In this document: positions 32,570-39,639 of the stretch, piece by piece | Position numbering within the stretch: the stretch's first letter is position 1 | Layout of the letters: the number at the start of each line of letters is the position of its first letter | DNA from: a virus | Length of the DNA stretch: 64,000 nucleotides | Direction: 5' to 3' (one strand) | IMG/VR virus record: IMGVR_UViG_3300024966_000001 | Coordinates: 1-64,000 of that record | The notes under the pieces: generated by a model | The model's database searches: none | The model's input: the letters and a program-made list of their open reading frames with translations, nothing else | Told to the model about the DNA's origin: nothing | Program-made: the position numbers and the translations under genes

Positions 32570-32979
32570 TAAACAGCAGAAACATTAATGATTTAACGAC
32601 AAAGGCTGCCGACTTGTGTTACTTGTTTATCGCTAAATGCGCCAAGCAGGGAATTGACGTTATCGTTACCAGCACCTATCGCGACGCCGATTCTCAAAAT
32701 GCTTTGTACGCTCAAGGACGCACAAAGCCAGGGCCTAAAGTAACAAATGCTAAAGCTGGAGAATCCTTTCATAACTACCGTGTTGCTTTTGACTTTTGCC
32801 CAATTGTCAACGGCAAGGCAGCCTGGAACGATACCATGTTGTTTGAGCGTTGCGGTGAGATAGCCGAATCAATCGGCCTGGAGTGGGCTGGACGCTGGAA
32901 GTCATTTAAAGAGCTGGCGCATTGTCAAATGAGCGGCTACACGCTTGCCGAATTAAAGGCAGGAAAGGCGGTTGTTTAA
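32566..32979 (+). CDS. M15/VanY-type endolysin (L-Ala-D-Glu endopeptidase)
   Basis: A 137-residue peptidase with the zinc motif SFHNYRVAFDF (His and Asp ligands, near 67-77), the second HCQ ligand near 124-126 and an STYRDADSQNALYAQGRTKP block, all typical of M15 phage endolysins. It cuts the peptide stem of peptidoglycan. It has no signal peptide, so it needs the upstream holin. Val replaces the usual Gly in SFHNxG. Confidence 0.85.
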   Translation: MINSRNINDLTTKAADLCYLFIAKCAKQGIDVIVTSTYRDADSQNALYAQGRTKPGPKVTNAKAGESFHNYRVAFDFCPIVNGKAAWNDTMLFERCGEIAESIGLEWAGRWKSFKELAHCQMSGYTLAELKAGKAVV

Positions 32980-32982
32980 TTT

Positions 32983-33345
32983 ATGAGTCAATTATCTGCA
33001 ATTTTGCGAGATACCGAAGGCAACGGGATTATGTTCTGGTGCCCCGGTTGTGATGGCGCTCACCGTATCCAGCATGGCGCTGGTACTGGGCCGCGCTGGG
33101 GTTGGAACGGCGATACTGAAAAGCCAACGTTTACACCTTCTGTTTTGGTTAACGCTACTGAGCTGACCGAAAAAGGCGAACAAGAGCGTCGGGATTGGGT
33201 TGATGCCGGTTATCCGAAGCTTGAAAAACCTTTAGACTCGGTACCGACTGTTTGTCACTCATTCGTAACCGATGGAAACATCCAATTCTTAACTGATAGC
33301 ACTCATTCGCTGTCCGGACAAACCGTACCATTGCCAGAGTGGTAA
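32983..33345 (+). CDS. DUF6527 family protein
   Basis: A 120-residue protein with FWCPGCDGAHRI, GWNGDTEKPTFTPSVLV and CHSFVTDGNIQFLTDSTHSL, the hallmarks of a small zinc-binding phage family that often follows lysis genes. The cysteines and histidines probably bind zinc. Function unknown. It ends the lysis operon. Confidence 0.78.
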   Translation: MSQLSAILRDTEGNGIMFWCPGCDGAHRIQHGAGTGPRWGWNGDTEKPTFTPSVLVNATELTEKGEQERRDWVDAGYPKLEKPLDSVPTVCHSFVTDGNIQFLTDSTHSLSGQTVPLPEW

Positions 33346-33455
33346 AAATCGCCATAATCCTGTGCGAAAACCCTATGCATCAACTCTAATTAGGGCAATC
33401 AATCCAGGCTGCCGTGGGCGATTTAATACGCGGCAGACAAATATTAGTAACACTC

Positions 33456-33495
33456 GGAAAACCCCACCAAAACCAAAAAATTCACATAATAAAGT
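33456..33495 (+). promoter_or_regulatory. GGAAAACC-type late promoter, site 4
   Basis: CTCGGAAAACC with the box at 33456-33463, and TAAAGT at 33490-33495, spacing 34. It lies in the 180-base gap before the tail tube gene. Confidence 0.7.
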
Positions 33496-33527
33496 TATGG
33501 CACATTTTCAATTACTGGAATACCGCC

Positions 33528-34028
33528 ATGACCATCAGCAACGCCGCTTACTTGAAAATCTTTCACGATACCGCAAAAGCAAGCGGCGCGAAGGCTATTT
33601 CATCTGACTTTTCTTTCGAGATTGAAGGGTTTGAAGCCAACTGGATACTGACCAAGCAATGCCCTTGGCCGGTAGTTTCCACCGCTGGCGAAATTGAAGT
33701 ACCCATGCCGCTGGGATCAACCGGATGGGAAATGCAGCAAGCCAAGGTTAATCAGCAAGGGGCCATTGCCTTTATGGAAACCACCGTGGGCAGTATTGAT
33801 CAGATGATGGTCAATTTAATCGCTCAAGGCGGCAAGTTCAACGCCAAAATCTATGAAGGAACTCCGCAGAAATTCTTGCGGGCAAAGCGTATTGAAGATT
33901 GTTACATTCAGCTCGATAACGCAGACCGTGATTGGGAAAACCGTTCGCAAATTTTAATGTTCAGCGGAACCCTGTTTTTCCACTATTTTGGAGAAATTAT
34001 TCAAGGCAATTCCAACGATTACCGCTAA
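33528..34028 (+). CDS. Tail tube protein
   Basis: A 166-residue protein, MTISNAAYLKIFHDTAKASG..., with EVPMPLGSTGWEMQQAKVNQ, a long beta-hairpin region and a helix in the middle, as in myovirus tube proteins. It would form the inner tube inside the sheath. The tube gene is about 4.3 kb from the sheath gene because the lysis cassette lies between them; it therefore has its own box promoter. Confidence 0.65.
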   Translation: MTISNAAYLKIFHDTAKASGAKAISSDFSFEIEGFEANWILTKQCPWPVVSTAGEIEVPMPLGSTGWEMQQAKVNQQGAIAFMETTVGSIDQMMVNLIAQGGKFNAKIYEGTPQKFLRAKRIEDCYIQLDNADRDWENRSQILMFSGTLFFHYFGEIIQGNSNDYR

Positions 34029-34064
34029 TTTTATTTTTAACTTACTTAAAGAGGATTAAATCTC

Positions 34065-34427
34065 ATGCCAGGACCAAATGATTCACCGGCTTATATTGGA
34101 CCAATCTCCGTTCCTCCTGGAGCAACAGGCGACTTGGTTCCACAGCGCCAAGAAATTGATGCGGAATTTACAAAGAAAACCGGGCTTGTTATTTCCGAGG
34201 CGGCAAATGGCAAGCAGGGCGTAGCAACATTAGTAGCTGGAACCCAGGTGGTTTCAAATACCAGTATCACGGCAAACAGCCGCATCTTTTTGACCACCAA
34301 CACGCCAGGCGGTACACCGGGTTGGTTACAGGTTTCCGCAAGAACAGCCGGAACAAACTTTACAATTTTATCTAGCAGCAATACCGATACCAGTGTTGTT
34401 GCTTATGAAATTTTCGAGCCAGCTTAA
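34065..34427 (+). CDS. Virion-surface beta protein (fibre-associated)
   Basis: A 120-residue protein with NGKQGVATLVAGTQVVSNTS and NSRIFLTTN...LQVSARTAGTNFTI, a pattern common in phage head decoration or fibre-end domains (a beta-sandwich ending in SSNTDTSVVAYEIFEPA). AGAGGA precedes the ATG. It begins the fibre block. Confidence 0.6.
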   Translation: MPGPNDSPAYIGPISVPPGATGDLVPQRQEIDAEFTKKTGLVISEAANGKQGVATLVAGTQVVSNTSITANSRIFLTTNTPGGTPGWLQVSARTAGTNFTILSSSNTDTSVVAYEIFEPA

Positions 34428-34447
34428 GTAAATGACAACTACTGGCA

Positions 34448-34762
34448 ATGGCGTTTCTTAAAATAAAACAAGGTGAGTCATTTACTCTGAATGGGCGGTA
34501 TTTGGAGGATGATGGGATTACCTCTAAATCACTGGACGGAGTAACACTGAAAAGCCAGATAAGGCTTGAAAGCAAACTAATATCGACCTTGACAGTTACA
34601 GTACTTAATTCAGCGGAAGGCACTTACAGGCTCGATGCAGTAGAAGGCACCGCAAATTGGCCTGTCGGCACTTTATCTTGGGATATAAAAGAACGGGTAT
34701 TAGGGGTTGATAGGCTAACGGAAACCCATCAGATCAGCGTAAAAAAAGCGGTTACGATATGA
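34448..34762 (+). CDS. Fibre-block hypothetical protein
   Basis: A 104-residue beta-rich protein (MAFLKIKQGESFTLNGRYLE..., VTVLNSAEGTYRLDAVEGTA, TLSWDIKERVLGVDRLTETH). The layout resembles BppU-like or fibre-linked immunoglobulin-like domains that begin with a polymer-like F-x-L-x-G-x-Y strand. It overlaps the next gene by four bases. Confidence 0.55.
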   Translation: MAFLKIKQGESFTLNGRYLEDDGITSKSLDGVTLKSQIRLESKLISTLTVTVLNSAEGTYRLDAVEGTANWPVGTLSWDIKERVLGVDRLTETHQISVKKAVTI

Positions 34763-35238
34763 GCATGCATAGATTTGCCATCCCCCCATCATCAACTATT
34801 CAGGTAGTCGGTGGGGGGGCGGGTAATGTTGTAGTATTTTCATCTTTTTCGCCACCACCAGGCCTTAGTGCGTATCAGATCGCCGTTAAAAACGGCTTTA
34901 TAGGTGGCGAAGCTGAATGGCTGGTGTCGTTATCCGGTCCGGCAGGTAATCCATCGGGTAGCGATATAGATGCGCTGCTAGAGCAAAGGTTATCCGATTT
35001 GGCCGCTGCGGTCGCCATTGATATAGCCGACCTCAATCAAAAAACAGCCAAGTATGAACACCATCAAGCGACACCGGAAGTGCAATGGGTGGCGCAGCAC
35101 AACTTGAACAAAATACCAAGTATTACCGTGCTTGACTCGGCGGGGAGCGAAGTGGAAGGGGACTACAGCTACCCTTCATTGGATCAAACACATCTACAAT
35201 TTTCCTCACCGTTTGGTGGGGTGGCTTACTTTAAATAA
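34759..35238 (+). CDS. Tail-fibre tip domain protein
   Basis: A 159-residue protein. The C-terminal block WVAQHNLNKIPSITVLDSAG then VEGDYSYPSLDQTHLQFSSP followed by GGVAYFK is a well-known C-terminal domain of phage tail fibres. A Pro/Gly-rich N-terminus (GGGAGNVVVFSSFSPPPGLS) and collagen-like SGPAGNPSG are visible. It probably joins the fibre complex encoded by neighbours. Confidence 0.65.
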   Translation: MSMHRFAIPPSSTIQVVGGGAGNVVVFSSFSPPPGLSAYQIAVKNGFIGGEAEWLVSLSGPAGNPSGSDIDALLEQRLSDLAAAVAIDIADLNQKTAKYEHHQATPEVQWVAQHNLNKIPSITVLDSAGSEVEGDYSYPSLDQTHLQFSSPFGGVAYFK

Positions 35239-35247
35239 GGATCAATC

Positions 35248-36345
35248 ATGGCGAAGAAACTGCTGACCAATTTGGATCTCAATAAAAACGAACTGCAAAA
35301 TGCCAGGACTCAGAATTTAGCGGCGCCCCCAGGTGCCCCCGTCGCGGGTTTGCGCTACCACGATACCCTTTTACTGTCTGAGCATTTTTACAACGGAACC
35401 AGCTGGGTGCCGTGCGATGCGCGACTCCGTAACGGCATCCCTATAACCAATTTAGCCACCGACCCGCTGGCCCGAGGCAATCATACCGGCACTCAAGTCG
35501 CTTCGACTATTTCCGACTTGGCTACGGTTGTGCAGACTTATCGACTTGATCAGTTTGCAATGCCGACCGCGTCTGTCGCTTTTAATGGACAGAAAATTAC
35601 CGGCTTAGGGACTCCGACGGCGGGCTCCAATGATGCCGCCCGTATTGTGGATGTTGAGAACGCCGTCCAGTCGTCGGCTGCGGGGATTGACTCCAAGCCG
35701 TCGGTGCGGGTGGTCTCGGTTGCCAACATCGCCACCTTGTCCGGATTACCTACTATCGATGGCATTACATTGCTATCAGGGGAGCGCATCTTGTTGACGG
35801 GACAGACGACTTCAGCCCAGAACGGCCCGTATTCCGTGGCAGCGGGGGCCTGGTCGCGCGTGGTCGATGCCGATCAAACCGGAGAAGTCACCCCTGGCGC
35901 ATTTTGGATGATAGAAGAAGGTACGCTGTACAATAAGACTCAATGGCGGTGCGGCAACTCCGGGGCCATTACATTAGGCACTACGGCCATCACTATCACC
36001 CAATTTGGTGCGGCCAGTATGTACACGGGGGGCGCAGGTCTAGTGCTGACCGGTGTGGATTTCTCTGTCGGCCAAGGCGCAGGCATTATTGTTGCGGACG
36101 ATACGGTCAGTATCGATACCGCTGTCGTGGTCCGCAAGTATGCAGCAACGATTGGCGACGGCGCAGCTACTTCGATCACTGTCACGCACAGTCTTAACAC
36201 GCAAGATGTTACTTACAGTATTCGCGAGGTGGCGACTAATAGTATGGTGGATTGCGACGTGCAAGCTAACGGGGTTAATACGGTAGTGCTCACCTTCGCC
36301 AGCGCCCCGGCTAATAACTCATTACGTGTTGTGGTGCATGGCTAA
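35248..36345 (+). CDS. Tail fibre protein
   Basis: A 365-residue protein. It holds a typical fibre shaft block (FNGQKITGLGTPTAGSNDAA) and the module VRVVSVANIATLSGLPTIDG to NGPYSVAAGAWSRVVDAD, which recurs in the fibre at 62880. The C-terminal HSLNTQDVTYSIREVATNSM domain is like the fibre-tip module of the preceding gene. It should help recognise the host surface. Its stop overlaps the next start. Confidence 0.75.
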   Translation: MAKKLLTNLDLNKNELQNARTQNLAAPPGAPVAGLRYHDTLLLSEHFYNGTSWVPCDARLRNGIPITNLATDPLARGNHTGTQVASTISDLATVVQTYRLDQFAMPTASVAFNGQKITGLGTPTAGSNDAARIVDVENAVQSSAAGIDSKPSVRVVSVANIATLSGLPTIDGITLLSGERILLTGQTTSAQNGPYSVAAGAWSRVVDADQTGEVTPGAFWMIEEGTLYNKTQWRCGNSGAITLGTTAITITQFGAASMYTGGAGLVLTGVDFSVGQGAGIIVADDTVSIDTAVVVRKYAATIGDGAATSITVTHSLNTQDVTYSIREVATNSMVDCDVQANGVNTVVLTFASAPANNSLRVVVHG

Positions 36346-37082
36346 TGAAGAGCTTATCGTATAAAACAGCTCCTAGTATTGCGACTTTGCCTGAAGCAAT
36401 TAGTGCGTTGGCAGGAGCTATCGCCAGGCTAACTAACAATAACCGTCCATTTTGGTGTACAGGTTCGACGTGGATTGACCTAATGCCGGTACCCGGCGAA
36501 ATACGCATGTACGCCGGAGCCTCCGCCCCGGAAGGCTGGTTGATCTGCGATGGATCGCAAATACTGATAGCGACGTACCCGGCACTGGCCGCTGCGATCG
36601 GCACCACGTACGGAGGTAATGGCACGACGCACGTGGCGCTGCCCGATTTGCGTGGTCGCATGGCGATGGGCGCGAGCACCGCACATGCCCTTGGAGCTAC
36701 AGGCGGGGCAGAGTCAGCTACCCTGACTACCGCGCAAGTGCCGCTGGCTGCGCATACGCACACGGCTACGTTTACACCCGGCGCGGATGTTTCGGTTAAT
36801 ATCGCTATCCCTGCGGTTTCCGGCGCTGACGCAACAACCAATTCACCCGGTACAGGAGTAAACCTTGGCGTAGGCTTGGCGGATCTTAACGGTGTTGGAG
36901 CCGGTACCGGGCCAGCCAATATTTACAGCACCAGCGCAGCGAATACCACATTGAAACCGTTTTCGGTGTCGGTGCCTGCCAGCTCCGGTACGGTTGCGGT
37001 CAACGCCAACACTGCATCGTCCGCAAGCCCCGTTTCGCTACTGAACCCGTTCTGTGCGCTGAATTTCATTATTGCTACATGA
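36345..37082 (+). CDS. Phage tail-collar domain protein
   Basis: A 245-residue protein with GEIRMYAGASAPEGWLICDG, GNGTTHVALPDLRGRMAMGA and LTTAQVPLAAHTHT, the tail-collar (PF07484-like) signature of short or side fibres. HTHT is the metal-binding knob motif. The C-terminus LLNPFCALNFIIAT is also characteristic. It probably forms a trimeric adhesin. Confidence 0.85.
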   Translation: MKSLSYKTAPSIATLPEAISALAGAIARLTNNNRPFWCTGSTWIDLMPVPGEIRMYAGASAPEGWLICDGSQILIATYPALAAAIGTTYGGNGTTHVALPDLRGRMAMGASTAHALGATGGAESATLTTAQVPLAAHTHTATFTPGADVSVNIAIPAVSGADATTNSPGTGVNLGVGLADLNGVGAGTGPANIYSTSAANTTLKPFSVSVPASSGTVAVNANTASSASPVSLLNPFCALNFIIAT

Positions 37083-37107
37083 AAGAACGTGGTGAAAAGG
37101 AAGTAAA

Positions 37108-37521
37108 ATGCTCTTAATTGAACTTGTAGATCGCTTTGAATCTCAGGAACATCCAATCGGAATGCTGGACACCACAGTTATTCTTGCGCAGGCTATCGCC
37201 GCCGTCAGCTTTTACGCGGGTTATGCTGTACTTGCTGCGCATCTGGCAATACCGATTGCCGATCCTGCGCCGGTAACGCCGACTCCATACCCGGAGATAA
37301 CGGAGGCCACCGATATAAGCGTGTCTGAATGGGCACTTATCCGGCCACTTTTTCTGTTGTATGTAGAGCGAGAAAATGCATTGCAGCTTGAAGCATCGCG
37401 CGGTATGGGTATTGACCCATTTGGTCGGACATCGTCCGAGGTTGCCGCCGATATTGCGCTAATGGAAAGCAGTACGGAGCTGCCGCATAGGGCATCTTGT
37501 AGTCCTATTATTACAATTTAG
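37108..37521 (+). CDS. Structural-region hypothetical protein
   Basis: A 137-residue protein. An alanine-rich helix (AQAIAAVSFYAGYAVLAAHL) could be membrane-associated or packed. A proline-rich turn, PAPVTPTPYPEITEATDISV, follows, then a helix rich in charged residues. It lies between the collar protein and the baseplate hub, perhaps as a small assembly factor. No family is recognised. Confidence 0.5.
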   Translation: MLLIELVDRFESQEHPIGMLDTTVILAQAIAAVSFYAGYAVLAAHLAIPIADPAPVTPTPYPEITEATDISVSEWALIRPLFLLYVERENALQLEASRGMGIDPFGRTSSEVAADIALMESSTELPHRASCSPIITI

Positions 37522-37531
37522 CAGAACCGCA

Positions 37532-38422
37532 ATGATCCTAACCCCATCTAACGGCAAAGCCTTACGCGGCGATATTATCAAATCGGCAGTATTGCGCTAC
37601 GACCTGTCACCGGTGCCGTCCACACTTGAGGCCGAAATACGCGTTGATGATGAATTGCGCAAGTTATTGGCCGAAGGTCAGATAATCAACTGCAACGGCG
37701 ATGATTTTCGCATCATCAAGCCCGTGGGCGGATCGGGTAAAGATGCCCAGGGGCAGCACGATTTAAGCGTTTTGCAGATCACAGCTTTGCTGAATGCTTG
37801 CCATGCGGTAACGTTCGTGCGGCAAAGGGCCATTATTAAAGAAAACGCGGTGTTATCTGAAATCTACCGTGCGGCCGGGGCGACGCTTCGACCTGTGGAC
37901 GGTGATTTTAAGGTTGACCGGTTTAACTGCATGGTCGGCGGCACGCCAAGCTTTCATATCGCAAAATTATTGCAGGAAGAGGGCGGCGTGGTGCGTTGGA
38001 AAAACGGCAAGCTCGGATTTTTACGCCTGCCTGATTTGTTTAAGCAGAAAGCGGCCATGTTGCTACCGGACAACGCCAGTGAAAACGTAGTCAGTGGATT
38101 CCTTGAGCGCCATGAAATAGCGGCGTTTTATTCAATTTCTCCGACCGGAGAAGTTGTACATGGCAATCGTGAAAAGCCACGGTCGGCCGAATTTGTGCTG
38201 GGCAAAAACCAATTGCAGCTGATTAATATGTCGCGTTGCTTGGTTCAGCGAAAAATATCAAAGACTTCATATAACGAAAAGCTGCACGCCGGTGACCTGA
38301 TTGATTTTGTCGGTTCCGGTCCGCTGGTTATCGTTACCGCTGCGCATGTCTTTCAAGGCGGAACTGATGGGGCAGGCAGCAATCAGTACACAAAGCTCTG
38401 GTTGAGCGGATTATCATCATGA
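37532..38422 (+). CDS. Baseplate hub protein
   Basis: A 296-residue protein with SNGKALRGDIIKSAVLRYDL, CNGDDFRIIKPVGG and, later, KLHAGDLIDFVGSGPLVIVT. The layout (beta-rich tube-like domain first) and the position directly before the spike gene fit the gpD/gp27-like hub that caps the tube. The family was not fixed by eye. It overlaps the spike gene by four bases. Confidence 0.6.
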   Translation: MILTPSNGKALRGDIIKSAVLRYDLSPVPSTLEAEIRVDDELRKLLAEGQIINCNGDDFRIIKPVGGSGKDAQGQHDLSVLQITALLNACHAVTFVRQRAIIKENAVLSEIYRAAGATLRPVDGDFKVDRFNCMVGGTPSFHIAKLLQEEGGVVRWKNGKLGFLRLPDLFKQKAAMLLPDNASENVVSGFLERHEIAAFYSISPTGEVVHGNREKPRSAEFVLGKNQLQLINMSRCLVQRKISKTSYNEKLHAGDLIDFVGSGPLVIVTAAHVFQGGTDGAGSNQYTKLWLSGLSS

Positions 38423-38958
38423 CAAGTTACGGAACCTATCCGGGGAAATACCCGGCCTTCGTCGAATCCTACGAAAAAACAACCCGGCAGGTGCGCGTGT
38501 CGATACCCGGTATTACCGACGGAAAGGACGTGTTCCCGGTGTCCGAAATCGAATACCCAATAGGCGACAAGTCGCGCATTGTAGAGGGGCAGCATTCAAC
38601 TGAAATAGAAATTCTGCCCGGTGACCATGTTTGGGTGATGTTTATCCGCGGCGATGAACGCTGTCCGATTATTACCGGCTACCGAAACCCCAATGCGCCC
38701 AGTTCAAATTCAATCGACTGGCGCCGGTTTCATCATGCCAACATAGAACTGACAGCCGACGGCGTTATGCGCCTTAATGCGAATGCCATTGAGATTAATG
38801 CAGCGACGACAATTACTACCAATGCGGCCAATGCCATTATTAACGCCAATACCGACATTAACGGATCAACGCTAACCCACAACGACAAGTCAGTGGGAGA
38901 CAATCATCAGCATTCTGGGGTTCAACCAGGATCAGGAAACACAGGGGCACCAACATAA
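38419..38958 (+). CDS. Baseplate central spike (gpV-like)
   Basis: A 179-residue protein. An OB domain (about 8-100: FVESYEKTTRQVRVSIPGIT, LPGDHVWVMFIRGDERCPII) is followed by a triple-helix-like repeat region (LNANAIEINAATTITTNAAN) and a DNHQHSGVQPG tip. The HxH near the end is the iron-binding motif at the tip of P2/phi92 spikes. It should be the membrane-piercing needle of the contractile tail. Confidence 0.82.
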   Translation: MTSYGTYPGKYPAFVESYEKTTRQVRVSIPGITDGKDVFPVSEIEYPIGDKSRIVEGQHSTEIEILPGDHVWVMFIRGDERCPIITGYRNPNAPSSNSIDWRRFHHANIELTADGVMRLNANAIEINAATTITTNAANAIINANTDINGSTLTHNDKSVGDNHQHSGVQPGSGNTGAPT

Positions 38959-39461
38959 TGAACCAGCCAAGCAAATCAAATTTATTGTTCACCTTCGCCG
39001 ATATGTCGGTTAAGGACAAAGCCGCCAAGCAGGTAATGAAATACTTCGCCAGAGCTGGCACTAATGTCGTATCGCAAGATGTATCGACGCAGGTAAAACG
39101 CACATCCGGTATCAGTTACCGGGAAATGCTATTGACCTTTGGTGACTCTCAAAAAGTGCTGTTTAGAATTAAGCAGTCTGGCGACATTTATCAAGTATTG
39201 CTGAACGGCAAGCTGGTCCCGATCAAACGCCAAGATGACCATATTGGTGCTGTCACCGAGATAGTGCAAATGATGGACTCCGGACGCACTAAGTTTCAAG
39301 CAAAGCTGGCGGCCGCGGTGGTCAAGATTCCGCCGGCTATAAAAACAGCTGCACCGAAAATGCTTCAGGTGTTGACTGAAAAGCGCGATAGCCTGAGGTC
39401 GGCCATTGCCGATGTTAGGGCTGAAATAGCGCAGATTCGCGGCGATTCTGCCAGTGCATAA
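38958..39461 (+). CDS. Structural-region hypothetical protein, 167 aa
   Basis: A 167-residue protein with MSVKDKAAKQVMKYFARAGT and MLLTFGDSQKVLFRIKQSGD, then a long C-terminal coiled coil (KRDSLRSAIADVRAEIAQIR). It stands just before the polyvalent antirestriction genes. The N-terminal half is like small virion-linked defence proteins encoded beside DarA/DarB, but this is only a resemblance in context. Confidence 0.5.
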   Translation: MNQPSKSNLLFTFADMSVKDKAAKQVMKYFARAGTNVVSQDVSTQVKRTSGISYREMLLTFGDSQKVLFRIKQSGDIYQVLLNGKLVPIKRQDDHIGAVTEIVQMMDSGRTKFQAKLAAAVVKIPPAIKTAAPKMLQVLTEKRDSLRSAIADVRAEIAQIRGDSASA

Positions 39462-39610
39462 TGCCCATGTAGCCCTGCATTACCGGTTCCTATGTTGGCT
39501 TTCCGAAAAGCAGCGTAAGCCAGGCGCAGCTTCACTATTACACGCTGGCGATGCGTGAAGAAGATCCGGAATGGAAGCCTGCCCACTTGCCCAGGAAAAC
39601 CGGCCAATAA
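39461..39610 (+). pseudogene. 49-codon ORF interrupted by an amber codon at position 4
   Basis: ATG-CCC-ATG-TAG, then an open frame CITGSYVGFPKSSVSQAQLH through LAMREEDPEWKPAHLPRKTG to TAA at 39608. The ATG overlaps the preceding TAA (TAATG). The product is plausible and soluble but cannot be made past codon 3 unless the TAG is suppressed. No internal start has a ribosome site. Degenerate gene, sequencing error or read-through are all possible. Confidence 0.45.
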
Positions 39611-39633
39611 TTCCACTAAGTCATGGCGATAAT
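39594..39633 (+). promoter_or_regulatory. GGAAAACC-type late promoter, site 5
   Basis: GGAAAACC at 39594-39601 and GATAAT at 39628-39633, spacing 34. The predicted transcription start, about 39640, is the A of the next ATG, so the mRNA would be leaderless. Confidence 0.65.
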
Positions 39634-39639
39634 ACCGTC

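Noticed and set aside
33365-33404. CGAAAACC at 33365 as another late promoter
   Set aside because: The first base differs, and no -10-like hexamer lies 34 bases downstream.
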